A stretch of DNA of 64,000 bases from Candidatus Koribacter versatilis Ellin345 (GTDB lineage Bacteria; Acidobacteriota; Terriglobia; Terriglobales; Acidobacteriaceae), in assembly GCF_000014005.1 (NCBI RefSeq), contig NC_008009.1:5324501-5388500 (forward strand), read 5' to 3'. Position numbers and translations under genes: made by a program. Shown here piece after piece: positions 38,809 through 47,238 of this stretch. Every line of letters begins with the position of its first letter. Position 1 is the stretch's first letter. Below the pieces are notes generated by a model, which saw only the letters and a list, made by a program, of their open reading frames with translations, did not search any database and was not told the DNA's origin.

Positions 38809-40965
38809 TTATCCCACCTCAACCAATCCGTAGCGACGGTTCCAATGTGTTCGGAGATGGGTCAGGACATTCTTGATCTCTGCTTCGGAGAGATCCGGAT
38901 GTGGGCCGCTTGTCACGTAGGCGGCTTCGCGCTTCGCTAGTTCCAGCAATTCGCGATCGCGGAGGAGGTTTGCGACGCGGAAATCGGGCATCCCAGCCTG
39001 CTTCGTTCCGAAGAACTCTCCCGGCCCGCGCAGTTGCAGATCGAGTTCAGAGATCTGAAAGCCGTCGTTGGTGCTGACCATGGCGTCGAGGCGTTGTTCG
39101 GCTTCCGGCGACACTTTCCCGCCGGTCATCAGCACGCAGAAGGACTTCGCACTGCCACGACCGATGCGTCCACGAAGCTGGTGCATCTGCGAAAGTCCAA
39201 AACGCTCGGCATGTTCTACGACCATGATGTTCGCATTCGGCACATCAACGCCGACTTCGATGACCGTGGTCGAGACCAGCACCTGCACGTCGCCCGCCTG
39301 GAAACGGCGCATCACGGCGTCTTTGTCGTCGGAATCCATTCGCCCGTGCAGCAACCCGACACGCAGATCGGCGAATACATTCTTACGCAGCTCGTCGTAC
39401 ATCTTCATCGCGGCCTTGAGCTGCTTGCCGCTCTCCGCGTCTTCGTTTTCTTCGATTACTGGGTAGACGATGTAGGCCTGGTGTCCGGCGGCGATTTGCT
39501 TGCGCACGAACGCCCAGACCTCGTCGGCGCGCTCGTCGGAGACGCGGCGGGTGACGATCGGCGTGCGTCCAGGCGGAAGTTCGTTGAGGATGCTCACGTC
39601 AAGATCGCCGTAGAGCGTGAGCGCCAGCGTGCGCGGAATTGGCGTTGCGGTCATCACCAGCACGTCAGGCTCTGCGGCGTCCGTTTTCTTCATGAGTTTG
39701 AAGCGCTGCATCACGCCAAAGCGGTGCTGCTCATCCACGATGACGAGGCCCAGGGCGTCGAACTCGACCCCCTCCTGGATGAGCGCATGGGTACCAATCA
39801 CAAGTTGCGCATTTCCTTGTGCGATGTGGCGGCGGATTTCTCGCTTACGGTCCTGCTCCACCGACCCAGTGAGGAGAACAATGCGGTAACCAGCGCCTTC
39901 GAGAATGCGTCTCGCTGAGAGGTAGTGTTGCGTCGCAAGAATCTCCGTCGGCGCCATGAGCGCGACCTGGTAGCCATTCTCAATCGCAATCACCGCCGCT
40001 TCGAAGGCAACAATCGTCTTGCCGGAGCCCACGTCGCCTTGCAGCAAGCGCCGCATCGGCGACGGCTGTTTCATGTCGGCGACGATTTCGCCGAGCACGC
40101 GCTTCTGCGCGGCCGTAGGGTGGAACGGCAGAATGCGCTTGATCGCTTCGCGCACCTGGTCATCCACACGAAACGGAATTCCCGCTTGCGCGCGCATCTT
40201 GCGCCGCTTGAGTTCCAACCCAAGTTCGAGGAAGAAGAGTTCTTCAAAGATAAGCCGGATGTGCGCCGCCGACCTTGCGCTCTGTAATCGCGTGAAGCTC
40301 TCGCCCTCGTCAGGCCAATGTGCCTTCGAGAAGGCTGCCCGGCGTTCCAGCAAATCCACGTGGCTCCGAGTTACCGGCGGTATGGGATCAGGGATCTCGT
40401 CAGTCAGATTTTCGAGTGCGCCGTAAATCACCCGGCGGAAATACTTCGAAGTGAGTTTTCCGTTTCCTGCAGTCTCGTAGATCGGAACAATTCTGCCAAT
40501 CTCCAGAGTCTTCAGCTTGCCAGAATCAGCGTCCTCAGCGGGTTCGTCCGGATCGTGTAGCACCTCGAACTGCGGCTGAATGATTTGCAGTTCCCGGCGC
40601 CCGAACTTCGACTCCTCGACTTTGCCGTACATCGCCAACAGTTGTCCAGGTTTGAAGCGGTCTTTGAGATAGGCGCCGTGGAACCACAGACATTTCAGCG
40701 TCTGGTGTCCTTGCCCGACGGTGAGTTGGAACATCGGCCCGGCCCGGGTACGAAATAGCCCTGAGGTCCGGACCTCAGCCACAACACTGGCCATCTCTCC
40801 GGGCCGAAGCTCCCCTATCCCACGAGGATTCAGCCGGTCTTCATAGCGAAACGGAAGATAGTAAAGCAGGTCTTCGACGGTGCTGATCCCTTTGGTGGCC
40901 AGGGTCTCGGCGGTTCGGGGTCCGATTCCCTTCACGTATTGGACTGAGGTTGAGAGATCGAGCAC
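38809..40965 (-). CDS. recG: ATP-dependent DNA helicase RecG
   Basis: Remodels stalled replication forks and Holliday junctions. The wedge domain ([20 protein letters not shown]) is followed by the helicase core with Walker A GDVGSGKT, the [11 protein letters not shown] motif II region and [14 protein letters not shown] (motif III), then [26 protein letters not shown] and [11 protein letters not shown] place the start at GTG 40965, giving 718 residues; the longer frame from TTG 41070 would overlap the divergent small gene. Upstream of selA on the same strand. Confidence 0.95.
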   Translation of the reverse strand: MLDLSTSVQYVKGIGPRTAETLATKGISTVEDLLYYLPFRYEDRLNPRGIGELRPGEMASVVAEVRTSGLFRTRAGPMFQLTVGQGHQTLKCLWFHGAYLKDRFKPGQLLAMYGKVEESKFGRRELQIIQPQFEVLHDPDEPAEDADSGKLKTLEIGRIVPIYETAGNGKLTSKYFRRVIYGALENLTDEIPDPIPPVTRSHVDLLERRAAFSKAHWPDEGESFTRLQSARSAAHIRLIFEELFFLELGLELKRRKMRAQAGIPFRVDDQVREAIKRILPFHPTAAQKRVLGEIVADMKQPSPMRRLLQGDVGSGKTIVAFEAAVIAIENGYQVALMAPTEILATQHYLSARRILEGAGYRIVLLTGSVEQDRKREIRRHIAQGNAQLVIGTHALIQEGVEFDALGLVIVDEQHRFGVMQRFKLMKKTDAAEPDVLVMTATPIPRTLALTLYGDLDVSILNELPPGRTPIVTRRVSDERADEVWAFVRKQIAAGHQAYIVYPVIEENEDAESGKQLKAAMKMYDELRKNVFADLRVGLLHGRMDSDDKDAVMRRFQAGDVQVLVSTTVIEVGVDVPNANIMVVEHAERFGLSQMHQLRGRIGRGSAKSFCVLMTGGKVSPEAEQRLDAMVSTNDGFQISELDLQLRGPGEFFGTKQAGMPDFRVANLLRDRELLELAKREAAYVTSGPHPDLSEAEIKNVLTHLRTHWNRRYGLVEVG

Positions 40966-41023
40966 GAAGACAAATGTAGCACCCCGGAGCAGCCCGGCGA
41001 CGTGCCACGTCTTCCAATAGGAT

Positions 41024-41233
41024 GTGCTCCGCAAGTGGTTGAAGGCATTGGCTGCTGTGGTACTCGGCAACGTCTTGTACTTTCTCGTTCTCCAACCCTA
41101 TTTGCCACCAGCCGGACGGCACCGCCCCAACCAGTTGGACTGGGGCCTATTGGTGGACTTTTGGGTCTGTTTGGCCATGTACGGATTGGTCGACTTGAGC
41201 ACGCGAAAATTGCAGGGCAAGACTCACTCTTAA
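41024..41233 (+). CDS. Small two-helix membrane protein
   Basis: A 69-residue protein with two hydrophobic helices (LAAVVLGNVLYFLVLQPYLP and LDWGLLVDFWVCLAMYGLVD) separated by RHRPNQ. It begins with GTG at 41024, only 58 bases from the divergent recG start, and is followed 36 bases on by the diguanylate cyclase, with which it may be co-transcribed. It resembles a conserved hypothetical protein that I recall from acidobacterial genomes; function unknown. Other overlapping frames were judged non-coding. Confidence 0.68.
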   Translation: MLRKWLKALAAVVLGNVLYFLVLQPYLPPAGRHRPNQLDWGLLVDFWVCLAMYGLVDLSTRKLQGKTHS

Positions 41234-41269
41234 GGTAAACTCTCTGGCATCTTGACTCCGCAGCAGGGC

Positions 41270-42751
41270 ATGCAAAAAATCGCGATTCTCTACGACGCGA
41301 GCCAGGCGGTTCTCTCGACCTTCCAACTGGATGAGGTCCTGAATCAGATCCTGGCCATCGTGCGCGATTACTTCCATTTGGAAGGCGCGTCGGTCCTGCT
41401 ATTTGACAAAGACCGAACCGTTCTACGCGTGCGACTGTCGTTCGGGAAACAACCTAGCAGTATGGAAGTTCCTCTTGGTAAAGGGCTTACAGGCGCGGCC
41501 GTGCATCAGAAGAGGCCCATCTACTCTCCCGATGTCACTAAGGACAAGCGCTATATCTGCGCCGTGGAGAGCACCCGGTCGGAACTTGCCATTCCCCTGA
41601 TGGTCCGCGACGAAGTGGTGGGGGTGCTCGATTGCCAGAGCGATCAGGTGGACTTTTTCGATACGGAAACCGAGGACTTACTGACTCTCTTCGCGACTCA
41701 GGCGTCCATCGGCATCAGTAACGCCAAGATTTATTCACTGGAACAGAAGCGCGCCCTCCAAATGAGCGCGATCGGCGCCATCGCGAGCAAGGCCACGGCA
41801 TCGTTAAAGTTGGAAGAGTTGCTGGTGCAGCTCTGTATGGCGATCGCGACGAACCTGGCGTTGGATGGGATCTCTGTTCTCACGTGTGAGCCCGATGGAA
41901 CGTTAATTCTCCGCGCCCAGGAAGGGTCGTTGAAGCCGGTGATCGAAACCAGTCAGGCTTTGTTGCCGGAGGGGAATCCCGCGGAGCGCGCGCTGTCGCG
42001 GAAAAAGCCTGTCGTGCTTCACCCCGATCTCGACTCTCGACCAGTGCTCTACGAAGGCGCCGGTTCGGAGCTGATGCTGCCCCTGGTCTCCGCTGGGAAA
42101 CCGCTTGGCATGATCGTAATGGGGGCAAGGAGCGATACCGGCTTTCCGGAAGAAGATATGCAGACGCTGGTGTCGGTGGCTGACATTTGTGCAACCGCCA
42201 TCCAAAACGCCTTTTACTTCCAGCAAGTAGAAGCACTCGCTTACGTGGACGGCCTCACCGGCGTGTACAACCGCCGTTTTTTCGAGCGCAAGATCACCGA
42301 AGAACTCGAGCGGGCGGCCCGCTATGAAGGCACGCTTTCGGTGATCATGGTGGACATTGATAACTTCAAGAAGGTGAACGACGAGTTCGGTCACCTGCTC
42401 GGCGACGAGGTGCTCCGCACCGTTGCACAGATCTTCGCGGGTGCACTTCGCAAGCCGGACCACTGTTGTCGTTATGGTGGTGAAGAGTTCTCAATCATCC
42501 TTCCTGAAACATCGGGGCCAAAGGCTCTAAAAGTCGCAGAGAAGTTGAGAGGCTTGATAGCGGATTACGATTTCCCTGGCATTCCTCGCCGGATAACGAT
42601 CAGCGCCGGTGTAGCGGACTTCCCGACCTGCGGTACAACCCGCGATGACATCGTCGGCGCCGCTGACAACTGCTTGTACCTGGCGAAGCAATCGGGACGC
42701 AATTGCGTGATGTCGCCCTACAACATGAATACGCCGAAGTTGTTCACTTAA
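41270..42751 (+). CDS. GAF-GAF-GGDEF diguanylate cyclase
   Basis: A 493-residue cytosolic signalling enzyme that makes cyclic di-GMP. Two GAF domains (roughly residues 5-160 and 175-325; for example SRSDTGFPEEDMQTL and LPLVSAGKPLGMIVMG in the second) precede a GGDEF domain (starting DGLTGVYNRRFF). The active-site motif is YGGEEFS, and RKPD five residues upstream is an intact product-inhibition I-site (RxxD). ATG at 41270 (MQKIAILYDASQAVL) is chosen over a TTG at 41252; neither has a strong ribosome site. Confidence 0.93.
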   Translation: MQKIAILYDASQAVLSTFQLDEVLNQILAIVRDYFHLEGASVLLFDKDRTVLRVRLSFGKQPSSMEVPLGKGLTGAAVHQKRPIYSPDVTKDKRYICAVESTRSELAIPLMVRDEVVGVLDCQSDQVDFFDTETEDLLTLFATQASIGISNAKIYSLEQKRALQMSAIGAIASKATASLKLEELLVQLCMAIATNLALDGISVLTCEPDGTLILRAQEGSLKPVIETSQALLPEGNPAERALSRKKPVVLHPDLDSRPVLYEGAGSELMLPLVSAGKPLGMIVMGARSDTGFPEEDMQTLVSVADICATAIQNAFYFQQVEALAYVDGLTGVYNRRFFERKITEELERAARYEGTLSVIMVDIDNFKKVNDEFGHLLGDEVLRTVAQIFAGALRKPDHCCRYGGEEFSIILPETSGPKALKVAEKLRGLIADYDFPGIPRRITISAGVADFPTCGTTRDDIVGAADNCLYLAKQSGRNCVMSPYNMNTPKLFT

Positions 42752-42782
42752 AAGGCAACGGCGCAGCCGAAGCCGCGCCGTC
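42752..42782 (-). terminator. Terminator between convergent genes
   Basis: A stem ACGGCGC/GCGCCGT extended by GGC-TTCG-GCT, followed on the minus strand by TTGCCTTTT. It probably serves the PDZ gene and perhaps the cyclase gene. Confidence 0.75.
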
Positions 42783-42802
42783 CCATTCCGAAACCGAACT
42801 AG

Positions 42803-43849
42803 TTACTCTTTCGAATCTTCCGTGCAGTTCCACTGCTTGTGCAGATCCTGGAATTGCTTCATGGCTTTGTCCATGGACTGCTGGCCATTTTGGATGGCTT
42901 TCTGAATCTCGTCCTGATCGAGTTGCCAGTGGCCACCTTCCGAGTCGAAAGCCCCTTGCGCATCCGCAAAAGCCTTCAGCATTTCCGGACGGAGTTCGGA
43001 CACTTCGAACTTGATCTCGTCAGGATTGATATCCGGAAGGTCCATCATCCACGAACTATCGCGCTTGGACGGAAATTCCATGAAGAAGTTCTGCTCGTGC
43101 TTGTCGCGCACTACGCCGAGCATGGTCTTTCCACTGCGCTTGTGGGTGAGGCGATGCCAGTCGCTCATATCGGCAATCGAATCCTTCTCGATTCGCACAA
43201 TCACATCGCCGGCGCGCAAGCCTGCGAATTCCGCAGGCGAACCCTTTTCGACCGAGCGCACCATGACGCCATTGCCATTCTTCACCCCGAGAAACTCGCC
43301 AAGCTGCGGAGTAATATTCTCGACGAGCAATCCGCCTTTCGACGCCGCCTGAAGCAGGTTCATGCTCATGTCGGGCGGATTGTCGAAAAAGCCATTGCCC
43401 GAACGCGAGCGCGGCGACTTGGGAATGGCGGCATTCATCTGGCGCTTGCTGCCGGGCGTAACCGATAGCGTTTGCTGCTGGCCATTGCGGCTGATCACAA
43501 TCTGAACTGAGCGACCGACGGGCGTCTCGTGAATCAAGCGCCGCAATTGTTCCGCACTCTCGACCTTCTGGCCGTTGTAGTTCAGGATCACGTCACCGAG
43601 TTTCATGCCGGCTTTCGCCGCGGGTGCGTCGTTGTCCAGTTCCGTGACTTCGACGCCGGAGTCATCCTTCAGTTTGAGCGCTTGCACGCGGGCCGGACTA
43701 ATGTCGCGCGGCCCAATGCCAAGGTACGAATCGCCGCTCTGCACCTCGTCGCCGGACGACGCCATCGCCGGGAGGGCACCAGTCACCGTCACCGCTCCGG
43801 CAAGCAGGACAGACAGCATTACAGACTGCACAGATTTCAGATACTGCAT
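42803..43849 (-). CDS. Secreted protein with two PDZ domains
   Basis: A 348-residue exported protein (signal peptide through LPAMA) with two PDZ domains: YLGIGPRDISPARVQALKL to VGRSVQIVISRNGQQQ, and FLGVKNGNGVMVRSVEKG to SGKTMLGVVRDK. There is no protease domain, so it is likely an adaptor for envelope proteins. The C terminus is helical and charged (KAIQNGQQSMDKAMKQFQD). The ATG at 43849 follows GGAGG; an ATG at 43879 overlaps the upstream stop. Last gene of the sigma-factor operon. Confidence 0.87.
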   Translation of the reverse strand: MQYLKSVQSVMLSVLLAGAVTVTGALPAMASSGDEVQSGDSYLGIGPRDISPARVQALKLKDDSGVEVTELDNDAPAAKAGMKLGDVILNYNGQKVESAEQLRRLIHETPVGRSVQIVISRNGQQQTLSVTPGSKRQMNAAIPKSPRSRSGNGFFDNPPDMSMNLLQAASKGGLLVENITPQLGEFLGVKNGNGVMVRSVEKGSPAEFAGLRAGDVIVRIEKDSIADMSDWHRLTHKRSGKTMLGVVRDKHEQNFFMEFPSKRDSSWMMDLPDINPDEIKFEVSELRPEMLKAFADAQGAFDSEGGHWQLDQDEIQKAIQNGQQSMDKAMKQFQDLHKQWNCTEDSKE

Positions 43850-43875
43850 GGTACTGCCTCCACTCATTTTGCAGA

Positions 43876-45129
43876 TCATTTTGCAGACACCGCCGTGTTT
43901 GTCCGGTGGAACTCGATCTGCCCTATCGTCGTCCGAACTTTCAGGACCGGGCCGCCGCCATTCAGTGTACCCTCGGCGAACATCGACTTCGGTCCATATT
44001 TTCCACCTTCGGACGTAATCTTTATCTCTGGAAACTCGCTGCTGATTCCCGGGCCGCGCGTCATATCACTCGCGGCGTGGACGGTCATCGGCAGGCTGTC
44101 CGACACGTACACAATCACATCGCCAGACGAGGTGCGGATCAGCGAGTCGCTGAATGTCCTTGGCGATCCCGAAAATTCTACCGAAATCGCGCCCACGCCG
44201 GAATCCACCTGAACACCTCGCGCCACTCGATGCAATTCCACCGCGCCACCACCGGTTGCCGCCGTGACATGTCCTGCGGCGCTCGCGAGTTGGATGCGTC
44301 CTCCGCCAGTCTGCGCGAAGACGTCGCCGTTGATGTTCCCCAGCGTGATGCTACCCCCACCGCTGATCGCGTGCGTCTCGCCGTCACAATGGTCCACGCT
44401 GATGTTGCCCGCCAGTGTCTCCAGCCAGCACCAGCGCGCGCTCCCAAGCGATGTCGTACCACCTGCGGTCCACAACGTGGCCTTGCCACTGATGGCCCGC
44501 GCCTGCACATTGCCCGCGCCACTCTTCAGCTGGGCATCGCCAAGCAGCGTACCAGCGGTGATAAAGCCGCCGGAAGTGTGTGCCTTTACCGCTCCTGCAA
44601 TCTGGTCGAGATCAATGTTCCCGGCCGACGTATCAATGTCGAGCTTGGCACGGATCGCCCTGACCGTGACATTCCCTTCCTTCGCATTTACCGCAACGGC
44701 GCTTACGCTCGGCGGTACTTGGACGAAAAGGTCGGCCATCAGATCATTCACGTCTTTGCCGCCTAGCCAGTCGCCCTGGATGATCGTGGCATCTGTCTTC
44801 TTCGCCGTGAAAACCCGGAACTGGTCGAAAATCTTGCGAGCCGCTTCCTGCGTGCTGCGCATGCATCGCTTACGCACGGTATAGCTGATCTCGTCTTGCC
44901 CGCCGCCTTCGATATGAATGGCCCCAACCGACATCATCACTTTCAGCATGTGCGAGATCGGTGCAAATCCGCTGAACTCTTCCACCCACTGCGCGCCTTG
45001 CTGATAAAACTTTGGGGCCGCCTGCGATTGAGCGTTCGAAGCTGTCGAGAGAAATGCAACGACAGCGCAATAAACGATGGCACGTTTCCCGCCGCTCAAT
45101 TGTCGCTGGCACCACTCGGTAACTTCCAT
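43876..45129 (-). CDS. Secreted DUF4097-like beta-helix protein
   Basis: A 417-residue protein with a signal peptide (IVYCAVVAFLSTASNA), a roughly 100-residue N-terminal segment and a long run of short beta repeats typical of DUF4097/adhesin-like right-handed helices: LDIDTSAGNIDLDQIAG, GNISVDHCDGETHAISGGGS, GRIQLASAAGHVTAATGGGA. DUF4097 proteins are commonly encoded beside ECF sigma/anti-sigma pairs. It sits 11 bases after the anti-sigma gene and is followed by the PDZ gene. Function unknown. Confidence 0.85.
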   Translation of the reverse strand: MEVTEWCQRQLSGGKRAIVYCAVVAFLSTASNAQSQAAPKFYQQGAQWVEEFSGFAPISHMLKVMMSVGAIHIEGGGQDEISYTVRKRCMRSTQEAARKIFDQFRVFTAKKTDATIIQGDWLGGKDVNDLMADLFVQVPPSVSAVAVNAKEGNVTVRAIRAKLDIDTSAGNIDLDQIAGAVKAHTSGGFITAGTLLGDAQLKSGAGNVQARAISGKATLWTAGGTTSLGSARWCWLETLAGNISVDHCDGETHAISGGGSITLGNINGDVFAQTGGGRIQLASAAGHVTAATGGGAVELHRVARGVQVDSGVGAISVEFSGSPRTFSDSLIRTSSGDVIVYVSDSLPMTVHAASDMTRGPGISSEFPEIKITSEGGKYGPKSMFAEGTLNGGGPVLKVRTTIGQIEFHRTNTAVSAK

Positions 45130-45140
45130 CCCTTGCTTTC

Positions 45141-46076
45141 CTAGTCCAATTCCGGAGCGGCCTGAAGCATGCGCTTCGACTCGCTGCGGATGTAATCGTT
45201 CGGATCTTCCTTCGACAACTGCTCAAGCGCTGCACGCACGCTCGTATCCGACTTCACCGGCTCGAGCAGATGGATAGCGCCGGAGCGCACGCCGGGATTG
45301 CTATCGTTAAGCAGCGCTTCAAGCACCGCGTTGCGGACCCGCACATCATCGCCAACATAAGGCTGAAGCGCTTCCAGCGCCTTGAGGCGAACACCCGGAT
45401 TGCTGTCATAACGGAGCGAGTAGGTCAGCGTTTCGCGGGCTGCCGGATCATCGCCCTTCTTCGCCAGTACGCCGACGGAATCAAGCCGCACACCGGAGTT
45501 GTCGTTGTTGCGGGCCGCGTAGGCTAGCAGGTCCTGGATACGCTGATCGTTCGCGGAGCCTTGTACTCTCTCGGGCAGAACGCGATCGTAGTTGATTGTT
45601 ACCTGGTCGGAATTCGGTTGCACTTCGATCGAGCGTACCGGCCCGATCGAGGCTTTCGCCATATCGTGTATTTCGCCACGCCCGATGATCGGTACTGCCG
45701 AATTCGGATGCAGGCTGTACATCGTTGCCAATCCGCCACCGAAGCCGAAAATGAAAATCGCCGCTGCCAATGCGGGGGCAACACGCATACGATGCAGCAG
45801 CGCCATCGGGTCGAGGATAAAGCGGCGCCAGCCACGCAGTTGCTCAGCCTGTTCGAGAGACTCCTGCAACTTCATGCGCGACGACGCCAACAGGTTCGGT
45901 GTCACTTCCGGAGCCGGCAGCTCCAACATCAGCTCCTGGAAGTTCTTCGCGGACTCAAGCTCGACGGTACACGCGTTGCAACGCATCAAGTGCGCTTCCA
46001 CTTCGTGGCGCGCGTCGTCCCCGAGTTCGTTGTAGAGATAAAGGGTAACGTTCTGTTGTACCCAATCGCAGTTCAT
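45141..46076 (-). CDS. Anti-sigma factor: zinc finger, TM helix and HEAT repeats
   Basis: A 311-residue membrane protein. The N-terminal zf-HC2 region (HEVEAHLMRCNACTVE) is a ZAS-type anti-sigma fold that binds the sigma factor in the cytoplasm. One membrane helix follows (ALAAAIFIFGFGGGLATMY), then an extracytoplasmic tail with three or more HEAT-like repeats, seen in GVRLDSVGVLAKKGDDPAA, NPGVRLKALEALQPYVGDD and NPGVRSGAIHLLEPVKSD. Stop-to-start spacing from the sigma gene is three bases. The HEAT sensor tail is unusual and may bind a periplasmic partner. Confidence 0.9.
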   Translation of the reverse strand: MNCDWVQQNVTLYLYNELGDDARHEVEAHLMRCNACTVELESAKNFQELMLELPAPEVTPNLLASSRMKLQESLEQAEQLRGWRRFILDPMALLHRMRVAPALAAAIFIFGFGGGLATMYSLHPNSAVPIIGRGEIHDMAKASIGPVRSIEVQPNSDQVTINYDRVLPERVQGSANDQRIQDLLAYAARNNDNSGVRLDSVGVLAKKGDDPAARETLTYSLRYDSNPGVRLKALEALQPYVGDDVRVRNAVLEALLNDSNPGVRSGAIHLLEPVKSDTSVRAALEQLSKEDPNDYIRSESKRMLQAAPELD

Positions 46077-46079
46077 TGC

Positions 46080-46793
46080 TTACTTCCTCTTCATGTCGGC
46101 CAGGGCCGCTCGTAGTTTCTGCGTGCCCCGGAAGAGTGTGTTCTTGGCCGTCTCTTCCGTAGTGTTCAGGATCTCGCCGATGGTCCTCAGCTTCAGACCC
46201 TGATAATGCTTCATCTCGAAAACCATGCGTTCCCGAGGCGTCAGTTTCTCCAATGCCTTTGCAATGCGCGAACCTAACTCGCGTCGCATCAAGTCGCGTT
46301 CTGGAGACGCACCCGAGCGATCGTCGGCAACCTGATCGAGCAGGTCATACTCTTCGCCGCGCTGATCGGTCGCGACCGGAGCGTCTTCCTTGCGCACCTG
46401 GCGCTTGCGAAGAAGGTCCAGGCAAAGGTTGGTGACGATGCGGTAAATCCAGGTATAAAACGAACACTCAAAGCGGAAATTGCCGATGTTCCGATACGCC
46501 TTGAGGAATGCTTCCTGGTAAATGTCCTGGGCGTCCGACTCCGAACGCGTAAGGTGCAGCGCCAGGCGCAGCACCGCCGAATCGTACTGACGCACGAGTT
46601 CCTCAAACGCGGCATGGTCTCCGCGCTGCGAAGCACGTATTAGATCGGCATCGTTCACTCGGCTCAGGGTCTGCCCAACCACGTCCCCTCTCGTCGTTGA
46701 GGGTTTCTCAGAACCGCTCTTGCCCGGCCTACCGCTCGTCACGGTCGCACCGGGAATGCCAGTCAGCGACCGGACTACTGCTTCACTCGCCAT
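46080..46793 (-). CDS. ECF RNA polymerase sigma factor (RpoE-like)
   Basis: A 237-residue sigma-70 factor of the extracytoplasmic-function group. Region 2 is visible in VLRLALHLTRSESDAQDIYQ and FYTWIYRIVTNLCLDLLRKR, and region 4 in LTPRERMVFEMKHYQGLKLR with TIGEILNTTEETAKNTLFRG. ATG at 46793 removes an improbable Arg/His-rich upstream frame. A TATAAT lies at 46882-46887 on the minus strand. First gene of a four-gene operon with anti-sigma, DUF4097 and PDZ genes. Confidence 0.95.
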   Translation of the reverse strand: MASEAVVRSLTGIPGATVTSGRPGKSGSEKPSTTRGDVVGQTLSRVNDADLIRASQRGDHAAFEELVRQYDSAVLRLALHLTRSESDAQDIYQEAFLKAYRNIGNFRFECSFYTWIYRIVTNLCLDLLRKRQVRKEDAPVATDQRGEEYDLLDQVADDRSGASPERDLMRRELGSRIAKALEKLTPRERMVFEMKHYQGLKLRTIGEILNTTEETAKNTLFRGTQKLRAALADMKRK

Positions 46794-47238
46794 CCAGTGC
46801 ACCCGCCTGCGTGACGTTGAAAGAGCTAAATGTCGCCTTTCATTGCATTTGGACGGCGGCCGACCGGTTCTGTGAGCATTGATTATAGAGGCCACGAATC
46901 GCCAAATTCTGCATTGCCACCAACTTGCACCAGATTCGTTGCAATGTCTCTGGCTTGTCACCCCTTAGCCCTTGCGCCGTAAACCTACCGGCCCGCGTCC
47001 AAATGACTCATCCAGAGTGGGTTACAGGCAGCGTTTGCGGCCTGCACCTTTAGATTGTTGGCCGAAACGTTCTTGCGCGGGTTCTAAGCGTACGGTAGGT
47101 CGGTGTCCGATTTCGGAGCCGGAGATTTCGATTCCGGACACCGACCATTATCCTGTTTGGGTAAGTGGAAGCAGCAGTGATATTTAAGCCGACACTGGTT
47201 GGAACTTCGGATGCTACTTTGAAGGGTTCGAGGGACCG
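46794..47238. other. Intergenic region between sigma factor and ADOP genes, with 12-bp dyad
   Basis: A 445-base divergent region with no credible ORF. It holds a TATAAT box for the sigma operon (minus strand, 46882-46887) and a perfect 12-bp inverted repeat GGTCGGTGTCCG (47098-47109) and CGGACACCGACC (47135-47146) around a 25-base spacer. The ADOP start is 92 bases after the dyad. The dyad could be a regulator site or an RNA hairpin. Confidence 0.6.

Noticed and set aside
40966-41070. Longer N terminus of RecG from TTG 41070
   Set aside because: Would overlap the divergent small membrane protein gene and adds residues not typical for RecG.
46794-46961. Longer N terminus of the sigma factor
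   Set aside because: Cys/His/Trp-rich with no similarity to sigma region 1 and covers the predicted TATAAT box.
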